Shown one piece after another: positions 24,301 through 34,410 of a DNA stretch of 64,000 bases. Within the stretch, counting starts at the first letter, position 1; each line of letters starts with the position of its first letter. Both the position numbers and the translations under genes were made by a program. Below the pieces are notes generated by a model. That model searched no databases. It had not been told where the DNA came from and saw nothing but the letters and a program-made list of their open reading frames with translations. The DNA comes from Orientallactaga sibirica (taxonomy: Eukaryota; Chordata; Mammalia; Rodentia; Dipodidae): assembly GCA_036365145.1 (NCBI GenBank), contig JAEOAD010000025.1:28033001-28097000 (forward strand). Reading direction: 5' to 3'.

Positions 24301-24504
24301 TACGACATCCCCGCCGACCTGCTGCCTGACATCAGCATCGAGTTCCTTGTCATCGACTTCGACCGCACGACCAAGAATGAAGTGGTGGGGAGGCTCATCC
24401 TGGGGGCTCACAGTGTCACAACCGGTGGCGCCGAACACTGGAGAGAGGTCTGCGAGAGTCCCCGCAAGCCCGTGACCAAGTGGCACAATCTGAGCGAGTA
24501 CTGA
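5499..24504 (+). CDS. SYT11: Synaptotagmin-11 (spliced, complete, 4 coding exons)
   Basis: Exons 5499-5532, 13803-14629, 23410-23530 and 24194-24504 join in frame to 430 residues, the family's usual length. SYT11 is a vesicle membrane protein that regulates exocytosis, endocytosis and dopamine-neuron vesicle traffic. A short luminal N-terminus starts [12 protein letters not shown]. One membrane segment follows at about 16-37, with Cys39-Cys40 after it as likely palmitoylation sites, then a basic linker. C2A spans about 157-280 and C2B about 290-425, with the WHxL motif (WHNL) near the end and a terminal SEY. In C2A, a Ser (residue 248, in LSFDRFS) stands where Ca2+-binding synaptotagmins have Asp. 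This is the known Syt4/Syt11 hallmark that makes C2A poor in Ca2+ binding. C2B keeps DFDRT. All introns are GT-AG. The start is the first ATG of exon 1 and matches SYT11 proteins. Confidence 0.97.
5533..7289 (+). other. SYT11: 5' part of SYT11 intron 1, unique and partly CpG-rich
   Basis: No SINE is evident in about 1.7 kb. The 5840-6530 part is GC-rich and continues the promoter CpG island. It has a CRE-like TGACGTGA at 6248-6255 and TTACGTCA (TGACGTAA reversed) at 6497-6504. A purine/poly-A patch lies at 6325-6390. The remainder to 7289 shows nothing recognisable apart from a short (CA)n and TATA-rich run near 7265-7296. Confidence 0.55.
7290..9480. repeat. SINE cluster in SYT11 intron 1 (5' half)
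   Basis: Dip-like +: 7290-7480 (head truncated), 7510-7715, 8644-8860 and 9128-9325. B1 +: 7722-7865, 8472-8625, 8880-9015 and 9338-9480; B1 -: 7898-8040. 8285-8460 is B4-like: an ID-type tRNA head (ctcagaggtagaatg, then ggtttggtccccag) followed by a B1-like tail. 9025-9110 is an old tRNA-derived fragment. Confidence 0.8.
9485..9770 (+). repeat. B2/Dip-like SINE, CTCF-motif subfamily (copy 2)
   Basis: It has the same diagnostic body as copy 1, with CCACAAGGGGGCGC at 9609-9622 preceded by TTGG. It is a full-length young-looking copy with an intact A-box region and an A/T-rich tail. Confidence 0.8.
9791..13485. repeat. SINE cluster in SYT11 intron 1 (3' half)
   Basis: Dip-like +: 9791-10000, 10540-10735 and 12414-12640; Dip-like -: 11340-11520, 12300-12413 continuing at 12641-12680, and 12970-13150. 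B1 +: 10016-10145, 10165-10310, 10893-11045, 11785-11940 and 13340-13485; B1 -: 11165-11310, 11580-11670, 11942-12030 and 12790-12950. Unique islands remain at about 10330-10530, 10750-10890, 12030-12300 and 13150-13330. Confidence 0.8.
13803..14629 (+). CDS. SYT11: SYT11 coding exon 2 (TM, linker, C2A)
   Basis: The acceptor is CCCTTCAG before 13803 and the donor is CAG|GTGAGG after 14629. It encodes residues 12 to 287: the membrane segment, Cys pair, basic linker with [10 protein letters not shown], an acidic/Ser-rich stretch, and the whole C2A domain starting near [10 protein letters not shown]. Ser248 replaces the usual Ca2+-binding Asp. The 827-nt length gives 34+827=861 nt, exactly 287 codons. 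Confidence 0.97.
14773..15880. repeat. SINE cluster, SYT11 intron 2 start
   Basis: Dip-like +: 14773-14990 and 15300-15460. B1 +: 15004-15140, 15188-15290 (truncated) and 15730-15880. Long A-runs lie at about 15141-15176 and 15283-15300. The 15465-15725 stretch between them is unique with nothing recognisable. Confidence 0.8.
15949..17122. repeat. Tandem duplication, unit 1
   Basis: Starting at 'cacattcttggag' (15951), this block repeats almost perfectly from 17126, a period of about 1175 bases. It contains a Dip fragment (15981-16060), Dip + 16165-16345, a B1 tail near 16366-16400, truncated Dip 16578-16745, Dip + 16793-17020 and the first part of a B1 (17032-17121). That B1 is cut off at 'gagactaca'. 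Confidence 0.9.
17123..18299. repeat. Tandem duplication, unit 2
   Basis: This is the second copy of unit 1. It contains Dip + 17338-17520, Dip 17752-17915, Dip + 17957-18185 and a B1 from 18208. Here the B1 runs on intact past the junction to about 18352. Differences from unit 1 are few: A-run lengths, a GT gained at 'cacgtaagcc', and a small change at 17743-17752. Confidence 0.9.
18375..20645. repeat. Mixed old and young SINEs, SYT11 intron 2
   Basis: B1 +: 18375-18465 (partial), 18925-19050 (3' part), 19795-19920 (old) and 20495-20645; B1-like -: 19207-19330 and 19645-19790. An ID-like tRNA head is at 19070-19145 (gtagctcagtagtacagtgc), and a B4-like element on - at 19400-19580. A (TTCC)n run spans 19581-19637. 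Unique sequence remains at about 18500-18920 and 19925-20490, with no gene signal. Confidence 0.7.
20657..20678. repeat. (GAA)n microsatellite
   Basis: Seven uninterrupted GAA units follow the A-rich tail of a B1 element. Confidence 0.9.
20685..23110. repeat. SINE cluster, SYT11 intron 2 end
   Basis: Dip-like +: 20685-20875, 21245-21300 (fragment) and 22919-23110; Dip-like -: 21317-21545, headed by a (TTTA)n run at 21317-21367, and 22150-22290 continuing at 22453-22490. B1 +: 20890-21045, 21075-21210, 22000-22140, 22540-22690 and 22735-22875; B1 -: 21590-21745 and 22296-22452. 21775-21990 is a diverged tRNA-headed SINE. The unique interval 23120-23400 precedes exon 3. Confidence 0.8.
23410..23530 (+). 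CDS. SYT11: SYT11 coding exon 3 (start of C2B)
   Basis: The acceptor is CCTTACAG and the donor is CAG|GTAGCA. It encodes [15 protein letters not shown] onward to MDITGLS: the first beta strands and first Ca2+-loop region of C2B. The phase carries one base into exon 4 to make Asp of DPYVK. Confidence 0.96.
23560..23695 (-). repeat. B1 SINE in SYT11 intron 3
   Basis: It reads as an inverted B1 (ctgacctggaattcac, then ggattaaagg, then cacgcccggc). It is preceded by a T-run, its A-tail in reverse. The rest of this 660-base intron is unique. Confidence 0.85.
24194..24504 (+). CDS. SYT11: SYT11 coding exon 4 (C2B end, stop)
   Basis: The acceptor is GGCCCCAG. It encodes [15 protein letters not shown], a KKKTHVKK polybasic strand, DFDRTTKNE and HWREVCE, and ends KWHNLSEY, stop TGA at 24502-24504. 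The polybasic and WHxL motifs are typical of synaptotagmin C2B. Confidence 0.97.
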
Positions 24505-27415
24505 TCTGCTCTTCTCTCCTCTAACCCTGGGCTAGGCTAGGGAGGGACCCGGCGGGGAGACAGAGGACAGAGCAGCAGAGTCAAAACCTCATTTTAGTTG
24601 TAGGGAAAAAAAAAAAATTCTTACAGAACAAACCACTCAGAGAACATCCCACGTGACCACAGCCGCAAATCAGTTCTTAGCAATGATGATTTTTTTCCTC
24701 CTTTGCAAGGCACTAGAAATTCTTTTGTTTTTTTTAAAATGAGGGGGGAAAAGAGAGGGAAAGACCCCTACAAGTCTATATATAACAATGTATCCTTATA
24801 CTTGCATGTCTAATACAAACTGAGGAAATCACCTAACTGCTGATATCAAGTTGCAGATTTTAATCCATGAAAATTGTGTTTTGTGCCGAACTGTATTTGC
24901 TGATTACCTGAAACTGGCCCCTTTTTATTGGGCTTCTCTGGAGAATTACTCCCCTGCCCCATCTTTGCGGAAGAAACGTTTGCTGTTAGAGACCTGATGT
25001 TTTCACTGTCCCCATCTTCTATCCCTGTCACCCCTTCACATCTCTGTTCTCTGGCTGAGTTCAAAGTCCAGAGGTTAGTAGTAAGCCAACACAAAAAGGG
25101 GGGATGGCAGGGTAGGCAGGAGAAAGAGCAGTTGAGGGTGGGGAGGGGTCTTTGCTGTAAGTCTCCTGCTATGAAGGGGCAACAGGCAGTCTGTGACTGA
25201 CAGCCCCAGTGAACATGGCAAACTTGCCAGGTAGAACCCGGATGTATAGAAAGCAGTTAACACTCTAGAAGGGACTCTGGAGACGTCCCATCCAGCTATT
25301 GGACAATGCCAGTGAACACAGCCTGCTGACCCCAAATGCTATTGCAGGTAGGGGGACAAGACAAGACATAACATGACTGTCATCCAGAGGTCTGGGCAGC
25401 TCTCTCCGGTAGCGACAGCCGTTCCTTAGACGGTGGGTTGACAATCCTCTCAGATTTGAAAGACTCGTTGGCCTTTGCTGACCATGGAGATGTGTTAAGA
25501 GTCTTCTCAGTTACATAGATGAAATGAAGTTCGTTTTTGTTTCACGAGGAAATGGGCCCTGAGAAAGGATTCTTTTTCTCCTTGAATTTTTCAATAATGG
25601 CTCTTTAAAATGGTAACAACAGACTGATCTTCCCTCAAAAGCAAGAGTACAGTCCTGGGCACTTGAGAATCTCGTGAGCTGGCAAAGGGTTGGGGAGCCG
25701 GAGTCCATCCTGCTTCCTTCTGCCCTTGCTTCAGCCTCGTGCTAGAATTCGAACCCAGGTCTCCTGGCTCCAGCGTGGAGACTTTTCACAGGGTCGGTCA
25801 GAGACTTCAGGAACACTAGGTGAGCTGGGATGGGCAGTGCATGGTTTTAACAGCCTGAAGAGGAATTGAATCCAATAGGAAACAGCTTGGTCCAGGGGTG
25901 AAGGGTTACCTGAACTTGGAGTGTCTTCTCCCACAAAGGTTGTCGCTCTGCAGCTACTTCTGAGAAGGGAGTGGAAAAGCTGACTCTCCGTAGAGAGCTA
26001 GTGTCATTGCCTGTGGCCCCCTTAGCTCTTGTGGATTCGAATCCAGTCTGCCTCCCTCCACCCACCCGCTTTTTTGTTTAATTTAGTTTCAGCCTAGATT
26101 CTTGACAGCACAGAGCAGCTCTCTGCTCTTGGCCTGGTCAGCCTTTATCACCCCCCCCCATAACCTGACTTCCTATCTCATTATCAGTTGGGGTCACGTC
26201 ACTAATCCCTGTCCTAACCCATGGGATGTAAATATTGTATCATACGTAGAAGAAAAACACTTTGTCTTCTAAAAATGCATTTTGAGATAGTTTATAATGG
26301 AAACCTGGCAGGAGCATTCTGAAGCCCCATTAGGAAAAAGAAAAAGAAAATGGAAAGGGTCCCTCTTCATCGCCTTAATGTCTAAAAACTCAGCAGCAGT
26401 CGCTAAGCAGCCTGCTTTGTTCGCTTCCCAGAAACACTGCAAAGCCACAGGTGGAGTCGGGTCTTTGCCCTGCTGTGTGTGCCTCTGTAGCTCCTCCTGG
26501 TGGAAGTCTGGGAAAACAGCCTCGCCCACTCCTCTTTCCCCCGCCTCCCACCCCGCAGCTCTATTTCTCTTGCATCCTTTGGTCTATGGAACAGTAGATG
26601 GTGAGGTGACCATGGAGGAACCCGTAGATCCGTGGACCAGGAGCTGCCTCTGTATCTTTTGCCAGAAAAAAAAAAAACAAGGCAGAGAGATGGATAGTAC
26701 AGGATTCCTCCCTCCTACCTCAGGCCTGACCCATTGTGCCCTGGACTTTGGTGTCCCAAAGCTTCTTCACGGACTTTGGCTTTCACACTTGTTCTTTCCA
26801 GATCTTAACAGATCGAGGTGGAGGCAGACACCACGCCTCTGCGAGAGCCCCTAGGAAGACAAGAGAGTCACATCCTAGCCTTTGCACAAGGCACTCAAGG
26901 TTAGGGCTAGGTCAGGAAGACTCAGTTCTGATGGTCTCAGAGCCAGCCCTTCTATGTGCATCTCTCCACTCCTCTGGAACGACAAGAGCTTTTCACAGTC
27001 ACAGAAGTCCCTTCATGAGATATTTACTTCTTTCAGTTCTTAGTGGAGCACAGCCAAGACGGACATGTTTACGGATCGTGCTCTCAGCATAAAAGCAGAC
27101 AGAACTGGTTTGTGGGACGGGAGTAGCCTGCTCAGGAGAGGGAAACGGAAGGCTTTTAAAATGGCCATGGCAGTGACACCATGACCCCTCTCAGAAGCGG
27201 TTGTCTTTACCGTGTGTCTTCTCTTGTAAAAATGAAACTCAAAAATAAAATAAATGTGTCAAATTAAAAAAGTGAAAAAAACCTGAAAAACCTAACATGA
27301 ATTGTGTGAAGTTGCATAATGCCGTAACACTAACTACAATATGTAATGCTATCTTGTATGTTGAATTTGTTAACGCACCACACAAGTGCAAAATAAAGAC
27401 CGATTCACATTAAAT
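24505..27415 (+). other. SYT11: SYT11 3' UTR
   Basis: About 2.9 kb follow the stop with no recognisable SINE, in contrast to every flanking region. That fits an exonic sequence under constraint. Poly(A) signals AATAAA overlap at 27244-27254, and a cleaner one is at 27392-27397, so cleavage is likely near 27410-27420. The small open frames inside are not supported as genes. Confidence 0.75.
27392..27397 (+). terminator. SYT11: SYT11 poly(A) signal
   Basis: AATAAA sits at the end of the SINE-free block, about 65 bases before the next inverted B1. An alternative pair lies at 27244-27254. Confidence 0.6.
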
Positions 27416-27459
27416 AGGCACCGTCACGGCAGTCTGGTTCTTCTTTTTTATTTTTGTTT

Positions 27460-27606
27460 TGTTTTTTTCAAGGTAGGTTCTCACTCTAGCTCAGGCGGAC
27501 CTGGAATTCACTATGTAGTCTCAGGGTGGCCTCGAACTCATGGTGATCCTCCTACCTCTGCCTCCTGAGTGCTGAGATTAAAGGCATGCACCACCACGCC
27601 CGGCTT
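27460..27606 (-). repeat. B1 SINE
   Basis: It is a full-length inverted B1 that ends with 'ccaccacgcccggc', just downstream of the SYT11 poly(A) site. Confidence 0.85.
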
Positions 27607-27638
27607 TCCTCTCCTTTACATTGTCCTTAAACCCCCTC

Positions 27639-27985
27639 TATGGTGGTTTGATTCAGGTGTCCCCCATAGACTTAGGTGTTATGAATGCTAGGTTCCCAGC
27701 TGATGGAGATTTGGGAATTAACGCCTCCTGGAGGCAGTGTATTATTGGGGCAGGCTTATGGGTGTTACAGCCAGCTTTCCCTTGTCAGTGTTGGGCACAC
27801 ATTCCTGTTCCTGTTGTCCACCTGATGTTGGCCAGGGGGTGATGTCCACCCTCTGTTCATGTCATCATTTTCCCCTGTCATTGTGGAGCTTCCCTTCAAG
27901 CCTATAAGCCAAAATAAATCTTTTTTGCCCAAAAGCTGCTCTTGGTCAGGTGATTTCTGCCAGTAATGTGAACCTGTCTGCAACA
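27639..27985 (+). mobile_element. Solo LTR (MaLR/ERVL-like), copy 1
   Basis: This block of about 345 bases is homologous to 29505-29839. It has an internal AATAAA near 27913 ('gccaaaataaatc') and ends 'tctgcaaca'. The terminal dinucleotides fit TG...CA, with the first G mutated. The flanks 'ccctc' and 'cccct' are an imperfect duplication. No internal viral coding sequence is next to it. The family name is inferred from overall layout only. Confidence 0.65.
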
Positions 27986-28049
27986 CCCCTTTTCTCTTTA
28001 CCCAGGGTTCCAGAGCTCCTCTTTATTTATTTTTTTAATTTTTTAATTT

Positions 28050-29400
28050 TTTTTGAGGTAGGGTCTCACTCTAACTCAGGCTGACCTGGAATTCACTATG
28101 TAGTCTCAGGGTGGCTTCAAACTCATGGCGATCCTCCTACCTCTGCCTCATGAGTGCTAGGATTAAAGGCATGCGCTACCATGCCCGGCTTTTTGTTTTT
28201 TTGAGGGAGGGTCTCACTCTAGCCCAGGCTGACCTGGAATTCACCCTGTAGTCACAGGCTGGCCTCAAACTCTGCCTCCTGAGTGCTGGGATTAAAGGCA
28301 TGTGCCACCACGCCCAGTTTCCCCTCTCTGTTGCTTAGAATCTACCAGTTTTTTCTAGCATTAAATAAATCTCAAGTCAAAAAATTTCTGGGCTGTAGAG
28401 ATGGCTTAGCAGTTAAGGCACTTGCCTGCAAAGCTAAAGGACCCAGGTTCGATTTCCCAGGACCAATGTAAGTCAGATCCACACACAAGGAGGCACATGT
28501 GTTTGGAGTTTGTTTCCAGGGGCTGGAGGCCCTGGCACACCCATTCTCTGTCTGCCTCTCTCTCAAATAATATATATATTTGGAGCTGGGCATGGTGGTA
28601 CACACCTTTAATCCCAGTACTTGGGAGGCAGAAGTAGGAGTATCACTATGAGTTCAATGCCATTCTGAGACTAGAGTGAATTCCAGCTAGAAAGAAACTC
28701 TACCTCAAAAGACCAAGCCCCGCCCTCCCAGCAAATAAAAAGCAGTTAAGGACCCAGGACCCAGGTTTGATTCTCCAGGACCCACATGAAACCAGATACA
28801 CAAGGTGCCTCATGTGCCTGGAGTTTGTTTGTAGTGGCTGGAGGCCCTAGGGTGTCCATTCTCTCTCTCATAGAGAAAACAAATTAAATTAAAATTTTTG
28901 CTGGGTATGGTGGCACACGCCTTTAATCCCAGCACTTACGAGGCAGAGATAGGAGGATTACTGTGAGTTTAAGGACACTCTGAGACTAGAGAGTGACTTC
29001 CAGGTCAGCCTGGACTAGAATGAGACCCTACCTTGAAAAACCAAAAAAAAAAGTTCCCTCTGTTTTGAACCCAGAACATGACACACAAAGATTCTGAATG
29101 TCAACACCTTCTCTTTGGAAAGAATAGAGGTAGAAGCTGTCTCAGAGCGGCTACCGAGTCCTGGCTCCGTGTTGGCTGCTGGGAGCTAACGATTCCCAGC
29201 ACATGTGTTCAGATGAGATCACAGGAAGAAAAGAGCAAGAGAAATTTATTTTAGCCGGGCGTGGTGGCGCACCCTTTAATCCCAGCACTCAGGAGGCAGA
29301 GGTAGGGAGATTGCCGAGAGTTCGAGGCCATCCTGAGACTACAGAGTGAATTCCAGGTCAGCCTGGGTTAGAGCGAGACCCTACCTCAAACACAACAAAA
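28050..29400. repeat. SINE cluster between the solo LTRs
   Basis: B1 -: 28050-28190 and 28198-28320 (truncated). Dip-like +: 28390-28580 and 28740-28885 (partial). B1 +: 28582-28710, 28900-29045 and 29253-29400. The 29050-29250 stretch is unique with no gene signal. Confidence 0.8.
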
Positions 29401-29409
29401 AAATTATTT

Positions 29410-29900
29410 AAAACAACTCTTGGGTTTGGGGTGTAACTCAGTTGGTGGAGTGCTTGCCTAAGCTCATTGTAAAAGCCCCGGGTTTGAAGGGTTGTCCTGG
29501 GTATTGTGGTGATTTGATTCAGGTGCCCCCATAAACTTGGGTGTCCTAAATGCTAGGTCCTCAGCTGGTAGCAATTTGGGAATTAAAGCCGCCTGGAGGC
29601 AGTATATTGTTAGGGGCGGGCTTATCGGTATTATAGCCAGCTTCCTCTTGCCAGTGTTGGGCACACTCCTATTGTCTGATGTTGCCCAGGAGGCGCTGTC
29701 CACCCTCTGCTCATGCCATTGTTTTTCTCTGCCATCGTGGAGCTTCCCCTGGAGTCTGCAGCCTAAAAGCCCTTTTTCCATCAAGCTGCTTGCTCTTGGT
29801 CCAGTGTTTTCTGCCAGCAATGCGAACCTGACTGCAACAGGTATGTAGAGTCCAGGCCAGCCTCGGTTACACGAGACTTAATCTGTCTGTCTCTGCCACC
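29410..29900 (+). repeat. ID/B4-like SINE split by an LTR
   Basis: An ID-type head (ggtgtaactcagttggtggagtgc) runs from 29420. It is broken by the LTR at 29505, and a B1-like tail ('ccaggccagcctcggttac') resumes after 29844. The LTR therefore inserted after this element did. Confidence 0.6.
29505..29839 (+). mobile_element. Solo LTR (MaLR/ERVL-like), copy 2
   Basis: It starts TGTGGTGATTTG and ends CTGCAACA, with a perfect 5-base target duplication GGTAT at 29500-29504 and 29840-29844. It is about 335 bases, clearly related to copy 1. There is no internal coding region, so it is a solo LTR left by recombination. Confidence 0.75.
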
Positions 29901-30339
29901 TCCACACTCCTTTGCAAGGACACTAGGGAAAGAGTATTAGAGGGTTGCTACTAAATCCTTCTTTTCTGGCTCTGAGCAAAGAGCAGTCAACTAGCACTAG
30001 GTAGCCATGGTAAAGGCAGGCAGGAAATGAGCTGTGCCCCCACCCAGCAGCTTTTGTTCAGAAAACTGGGTGAGTTCATAACATGACCATGTGTGCTAAG
30101 GAATGCTCTCGCTGAACAAAGGCTGCTCACTAGGGTTTTCTTTATTTTCCCTATGTGATAATTAGACAAAGCTAAAACATTTCAGTAATTCTGTCTCAGG
30201 GCCAACTCATGTTTAAAAGTAGTTAGCGATTTCAGCGTACCTCAACCATACAGACATTAAGACCTGACAGTCTTGTTCTTTCCCGCAATCTCCTTCATGA
30301 CAAGATAGGAACTTAGTTTTTCTTGTCCTTTCAAATCTG

Positions 30340-31390
30340 TTTTGGTTTTTCAAGGTAGGATCTCGCTCTAGCCCAGGCTGACCTGGAATTCACTATGTAG
30401 TCTCAGGGGTGGCCTCGAACTCAGTGATCCTCCTACCTCTGCCTCTCGAGTGCTGGGAAAAAAGATATTTGCGCCGCCACGCCCGGCATTTTTAACTTTT
30501 AAAAAAGATATTTAGGGCGGGCAGTGGTAGGTGGATTGTAGTCCCAGTTCGGGAGGCCACCCTGAGATTGTGATGAGTTGAGGCCACCTGAATTTTCCAG
30601 GTCAGGTCAGTCTGGGCTAGAGCGAAAGCCTACCTCGAAAAACAAAAACAAAACAAAAAAAAGTTAAAAATGGGGCTGGAGAGATGGTTTAGCCATTAAA
30701 GCATTTACCTGTAAAGCCAGAGGTTCTTGGTTAGATTCTCCAGGACCCACATAAGCCAGATACACAAGGGGGTGCATGCATCTGGAGTTTGTTTGCAGTG
30801 GTTGGAGGCCCCGGCGTGCCCATTCTCTCTCTTTGCCTCTTTTTCTCTCATATAAATAAAATATATTTTATTTTTTGTTTACTTATTTGAGAGAGAGAAA
30901 GAGGCAGATTGAGAATGGGCACACCAGGGCCTCCAGCCAGTGCGAACGAACTCCAGATGTGTGTCCCCTTGTGCATCTGGCTTATGTGGGTCCTGGACAG
31001 TTGAACCAGGATCCTTTGGCTTTGCAGGCAAATGCCTTAACCATTAAGCCATCTCTCAGGCCCTAAAATATATTTAAAAAATTAAAAATGGGCTGGAGAG
31101 AGGGCTTAGTGGATAAGGTGCTTGCCTGTAAATCCAAAGGATCCAGGTTCGATTTCCCAGGACCCATGTAAGCCAGATGCACAAGGTCACACATGAATCT
31201 GGAGTTTACAGCAGCTGGAGGCCCTGGCATGCCCATTCTGTGTCTGCCTCTTTTTCTCTCAAATAAATAAATGACCTTCAGACACATGCATCACTTTGTG
31301 CACCTGGCTTTTTACATGGGTACTGGGGAACTGAACCTTTCAGGCTTTGCAAACAAGCACCTTTAAGTACTGCGCTCTCTGCAGCCCTCA
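30340..31390. repeat. Alternating inverted SINEs near the RIT1 3' end
   Basis: B1 - 30340-30486, B1 + 30520-30650 (decayed), Dip + 30672-30860, Dip - 30870-31065, Dip + 31089-31270 and Dip - fragment 31275-31390. Adjacent opposite copies could pair if transcribed together. Confidence 0.8.
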
Positions 31391-31484
31391 CCCTCATATA
31401 GGACTTGATGGAATACTCGAGGACCAACCCCTGTGCACACCAGGCGAGTCCCTGTCACGGAACAATGCTCCTAATACTACTTGT

Positions 31485-34179
31485 TTTCTTTGAGTCACCT
31501 TTTAATGATTCCAAACATTTTTGCCCTATTCTTATAGGTAAGTAAAAGGCGAAGAAATTGTTTAAAAATCTTGTATTGTATCATACAAACTGCATTCATA
31601 TACATGAGTGAAAAACTTTCCCATCCTCCCCACAATCACGATAGAATGTTTCTGCTAATACATTAAAGTTAAGGCATATGTCCCCTGCTGATTAGAAACA
31701 GCTAATTGTAGACACGAGCTTCTGGGAATCTTGTAACGTACTAACCTGGCTTTGACACAGATAGTTCCAGTGCCTTTCAACTGTCCCTGAATCTTCCTCT
31801 TTTCAAAGGTCAAGGCAGTGAGGACTCTGAGTGCCCTTCAGCTGGGCAGACACCATTTAGCGCTCATGCATTCGCAGTGCCGTATGACCACCAACACTGG
31901 GACTTCCGTAAGACCACACCTGAGACCATCTTGCGCCACCAATGGACTGCTTAGTGCATACTAAGAACTAGTTTACCCAGGGGCCAAATATGACCACAGT
32001 TGACTTCAAAACACCCTCGTTTTTCTCCTAAGATGATAGGAATTGATTTCCTTCTGTCTTACTGCTTTCTTCTTTCTGTCCCGACTTCCTTGAGTCACAT
32101 AGTTGTCCACTCCTTGCCGCTGCAGGGACCACCCCCAAAGCATTAGTAGCCAGCACCTGAGAGCTGAGCGGTGCAGGCCTCACACTACCTAGGGGGAGCG
32201 ATCGTGCTCATGGACACGCTGTCTTTTTAGTCTCCTGCTTCTCCAAAGTGCTATGGCTCCTGTGAGATTTTTGTCCTGCACAGACTCAAGTTGTGATCCT
32301 TTTCTTTCTGGATGGCTTGAGTACTGTGATTTATCTGGTAGCAAAAGTTTCCAGAAGGTCCAAGACTACTACTGAGAACTGTAAAAGTCCCCTTTTTAGC
32401 AAATCTAGTGGAGAGTCTACCATCAGTTTAGAGTAACTCCATCCTCCTGTTTCTAGTTAAACAATGGAGAAAGTTGAGCTGTGGCTTTCTCAGAGGTGCC
32501 ACACAGTCACCTGAGCGTACAGCAGACACAACATGCAGTTCTTTAGCGACACTTAGTGTTTGATATATGGCCACGACTCAGCTCTTCTGACTTTACTCCC
32601 CACACACAACAAACTGGAATCAGGATAATCCTGATGCTAAAGGAGAACTCATACCCTACACTCAAAGTTCTTTCCTTTTTTTCTTCCTCGTGAGGCAGCT
32701 CTTACTCTAGCCCAGGCTGACCTGGAACTCACTCTGTAGTCCCGGGTCCTCCTACCTCTGCTTCCCAAGTGCTGGGATTTAAAGGTGTGCGCCACCATGC
32801 CCAGCTTCAAAGCTGGTTTTTTCCTAAGACTGCAGTTTCTCCACCATGTACAGAGAGCAAAGTGATATTCTCTTAGGCTAAACATTGTCAAGCTCAGACA
32901 ATCCTGAAGTGAATGTAGTAAGGCCCTAATAAGGAAATCTTTGGGTTACAAACTCAATTTTGTGTATGAGTATTAAAGCTTCAAGAACGGCCTATAAAAC
33001 AAATTACACGAGTCTTGCTTCCTTTTCCTTTCCTTTCCTTTTTTTTTTTTTTTTTTTAAGATAGTCTCAATTTATGACCCAGGTTGGGTAACCCTTGAAC
33101 TTGGAATCCTCCTACTTCAGTCTCCCTACTGGGATTAGAGGCATGCAGCACCGTGTCTGGTTCAGACTCTCTTAGAACCTGAATCTAATGACTATGGAGG
33201 TCAAGGAGGCGGTTTTACTCCGACTCCTGCTGGCTCTACTGCATGAACGAGACCAGAAGGCTAGCTGTTCAGCACGCACTCGTAAGCAGCCGTCAACAGG
33301 GGATTTTGTTGTTGTTGTGAGACCGCATCACTTGTGGCAATCTTCATGCCTCAGCCTCGGGAGTACTGATATTAAGGGGTAAACCACCATGTCTGGCCCA
33401 ACACAGGATTTAAACAAGAGTTTAGGAACTGATGGTTCCCACAGTGCACACCTTCAAAGGTGGTGACAGGGAAAACGCTGGAGAGTAGGGTGACGTCTGA
33501 GGACCCTTCCTGTGCTCACTTTACACACTTGACTCTTCCTCTCCCAAGCCTCTGGGATGTCACTTCTCAGAAAAGCCAGGCTCATACTGGGAACATTGGC
33601 CCTGTATTTCTAACCAGATCCTCTTGGGCAAGCTTATAGCAGGTCCGCCATAGCGTATCACGTCACGATCCACTGTGGGGGTCCGCAGCAGTCACTGCTG
33701 TACTTCACACTCACCTCTTCAGAACCCTTTTCTCCACCGGCTTTTCCCGCAGTCTCCAGGAAGTGCAGAGCAAACAACCAAAGCGGAGAGTTCCTTCTGC
33801 GGGGCAGTCCAGGAAGCTGAAGATAGGGATGGTGGGGAATACATAGCACAAAATCCCTTTTGTACACTTAAGTCAAATACACATCTTCTCCTGGGCTTGA
33901 GCAATTTACACTAATTCATACCAGCAACATAACCCAAAACAACGGCATATCAAACTCTAAAGTGACAACTGAAAAGGAGACAGTGTTCTGCTGGGCTAGT
34001 AAGTCAGAATCCACCGAGACATAAGACTTTACATAACTCCTAGTCGGCATGTTCCTGTCCACAGTGACATTTAAGAGAGCCATCATGACGGGAGAAGAGC
34101 GAACGCCACGCTCGTGTTGCGGTTACTGGGCTGCTTCAGTTAAGCACTGCAGTTCACGGGACAGTACGGCAGCTTCCCT
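31485..34179 (-). other. RIT1: RIT1 3' UTR (approximate)
   Basis: About 2.7 kb of mostly unique DNA follow the RIT1 stop on the minus strand. Only one clear B1 (inverted, 32680-32815) and two old B1-like remnants (33030-33160, 33300-33400) are present. A minus-strand ATTAAA (TTTAAT on +, 31501-31506) could end the transcript. The extent is inferred from the unique sequence and human RIT1's long 3' UTR. Confidence 0.5.
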
Positions 34180-34410
34180 TCAAGTTACAGAATCTTTCTT
34201 CTTCCGGAACGGTGATTTTAGCCTTTTCCATACACTGCTTTTGGGTTTAGATTTTTTCTCCAAGGCCAAAACTGCCTCCTTTTCTTTTTTACGAATTTCA
34301 CGAACAAGGGCGTGGAAAACGTCATCAATGTAGTAACGATATGCAGCAGAGGTCTCAAAAAAGGGACAGCTGAATTCTCGGGCCAGAGACAATCCCTCTT
34401 CCCTGGTGAC
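34180..34410 (-). CDS. RIT1: RIT1 last coding exon
   Basis: After the acceptor (AG at 34412-34411) it encodes [13 protein letters not shown], then ETSA (G5), the [15 protein letters not shown] helix and the basic tail [15 protein letters not shown]. Stop TGA is at 34182-34180. Confidence 0.96.
   Translation of the reverse strand, partial: VTREEGLSLAREFSCPFFETSAAYRYYIDDVFHALVREIRKKEKEAVLALEKKSKPKSSVWKRLKSPFRKKKDSVT

Noticed and set aside
26297..26854. 185-codon + frame in the SYT11 3' UTR
   Set aside because: It has no domain, lies downstream of a clear stop within the presumed 3' UTR, and has no splice or start context.
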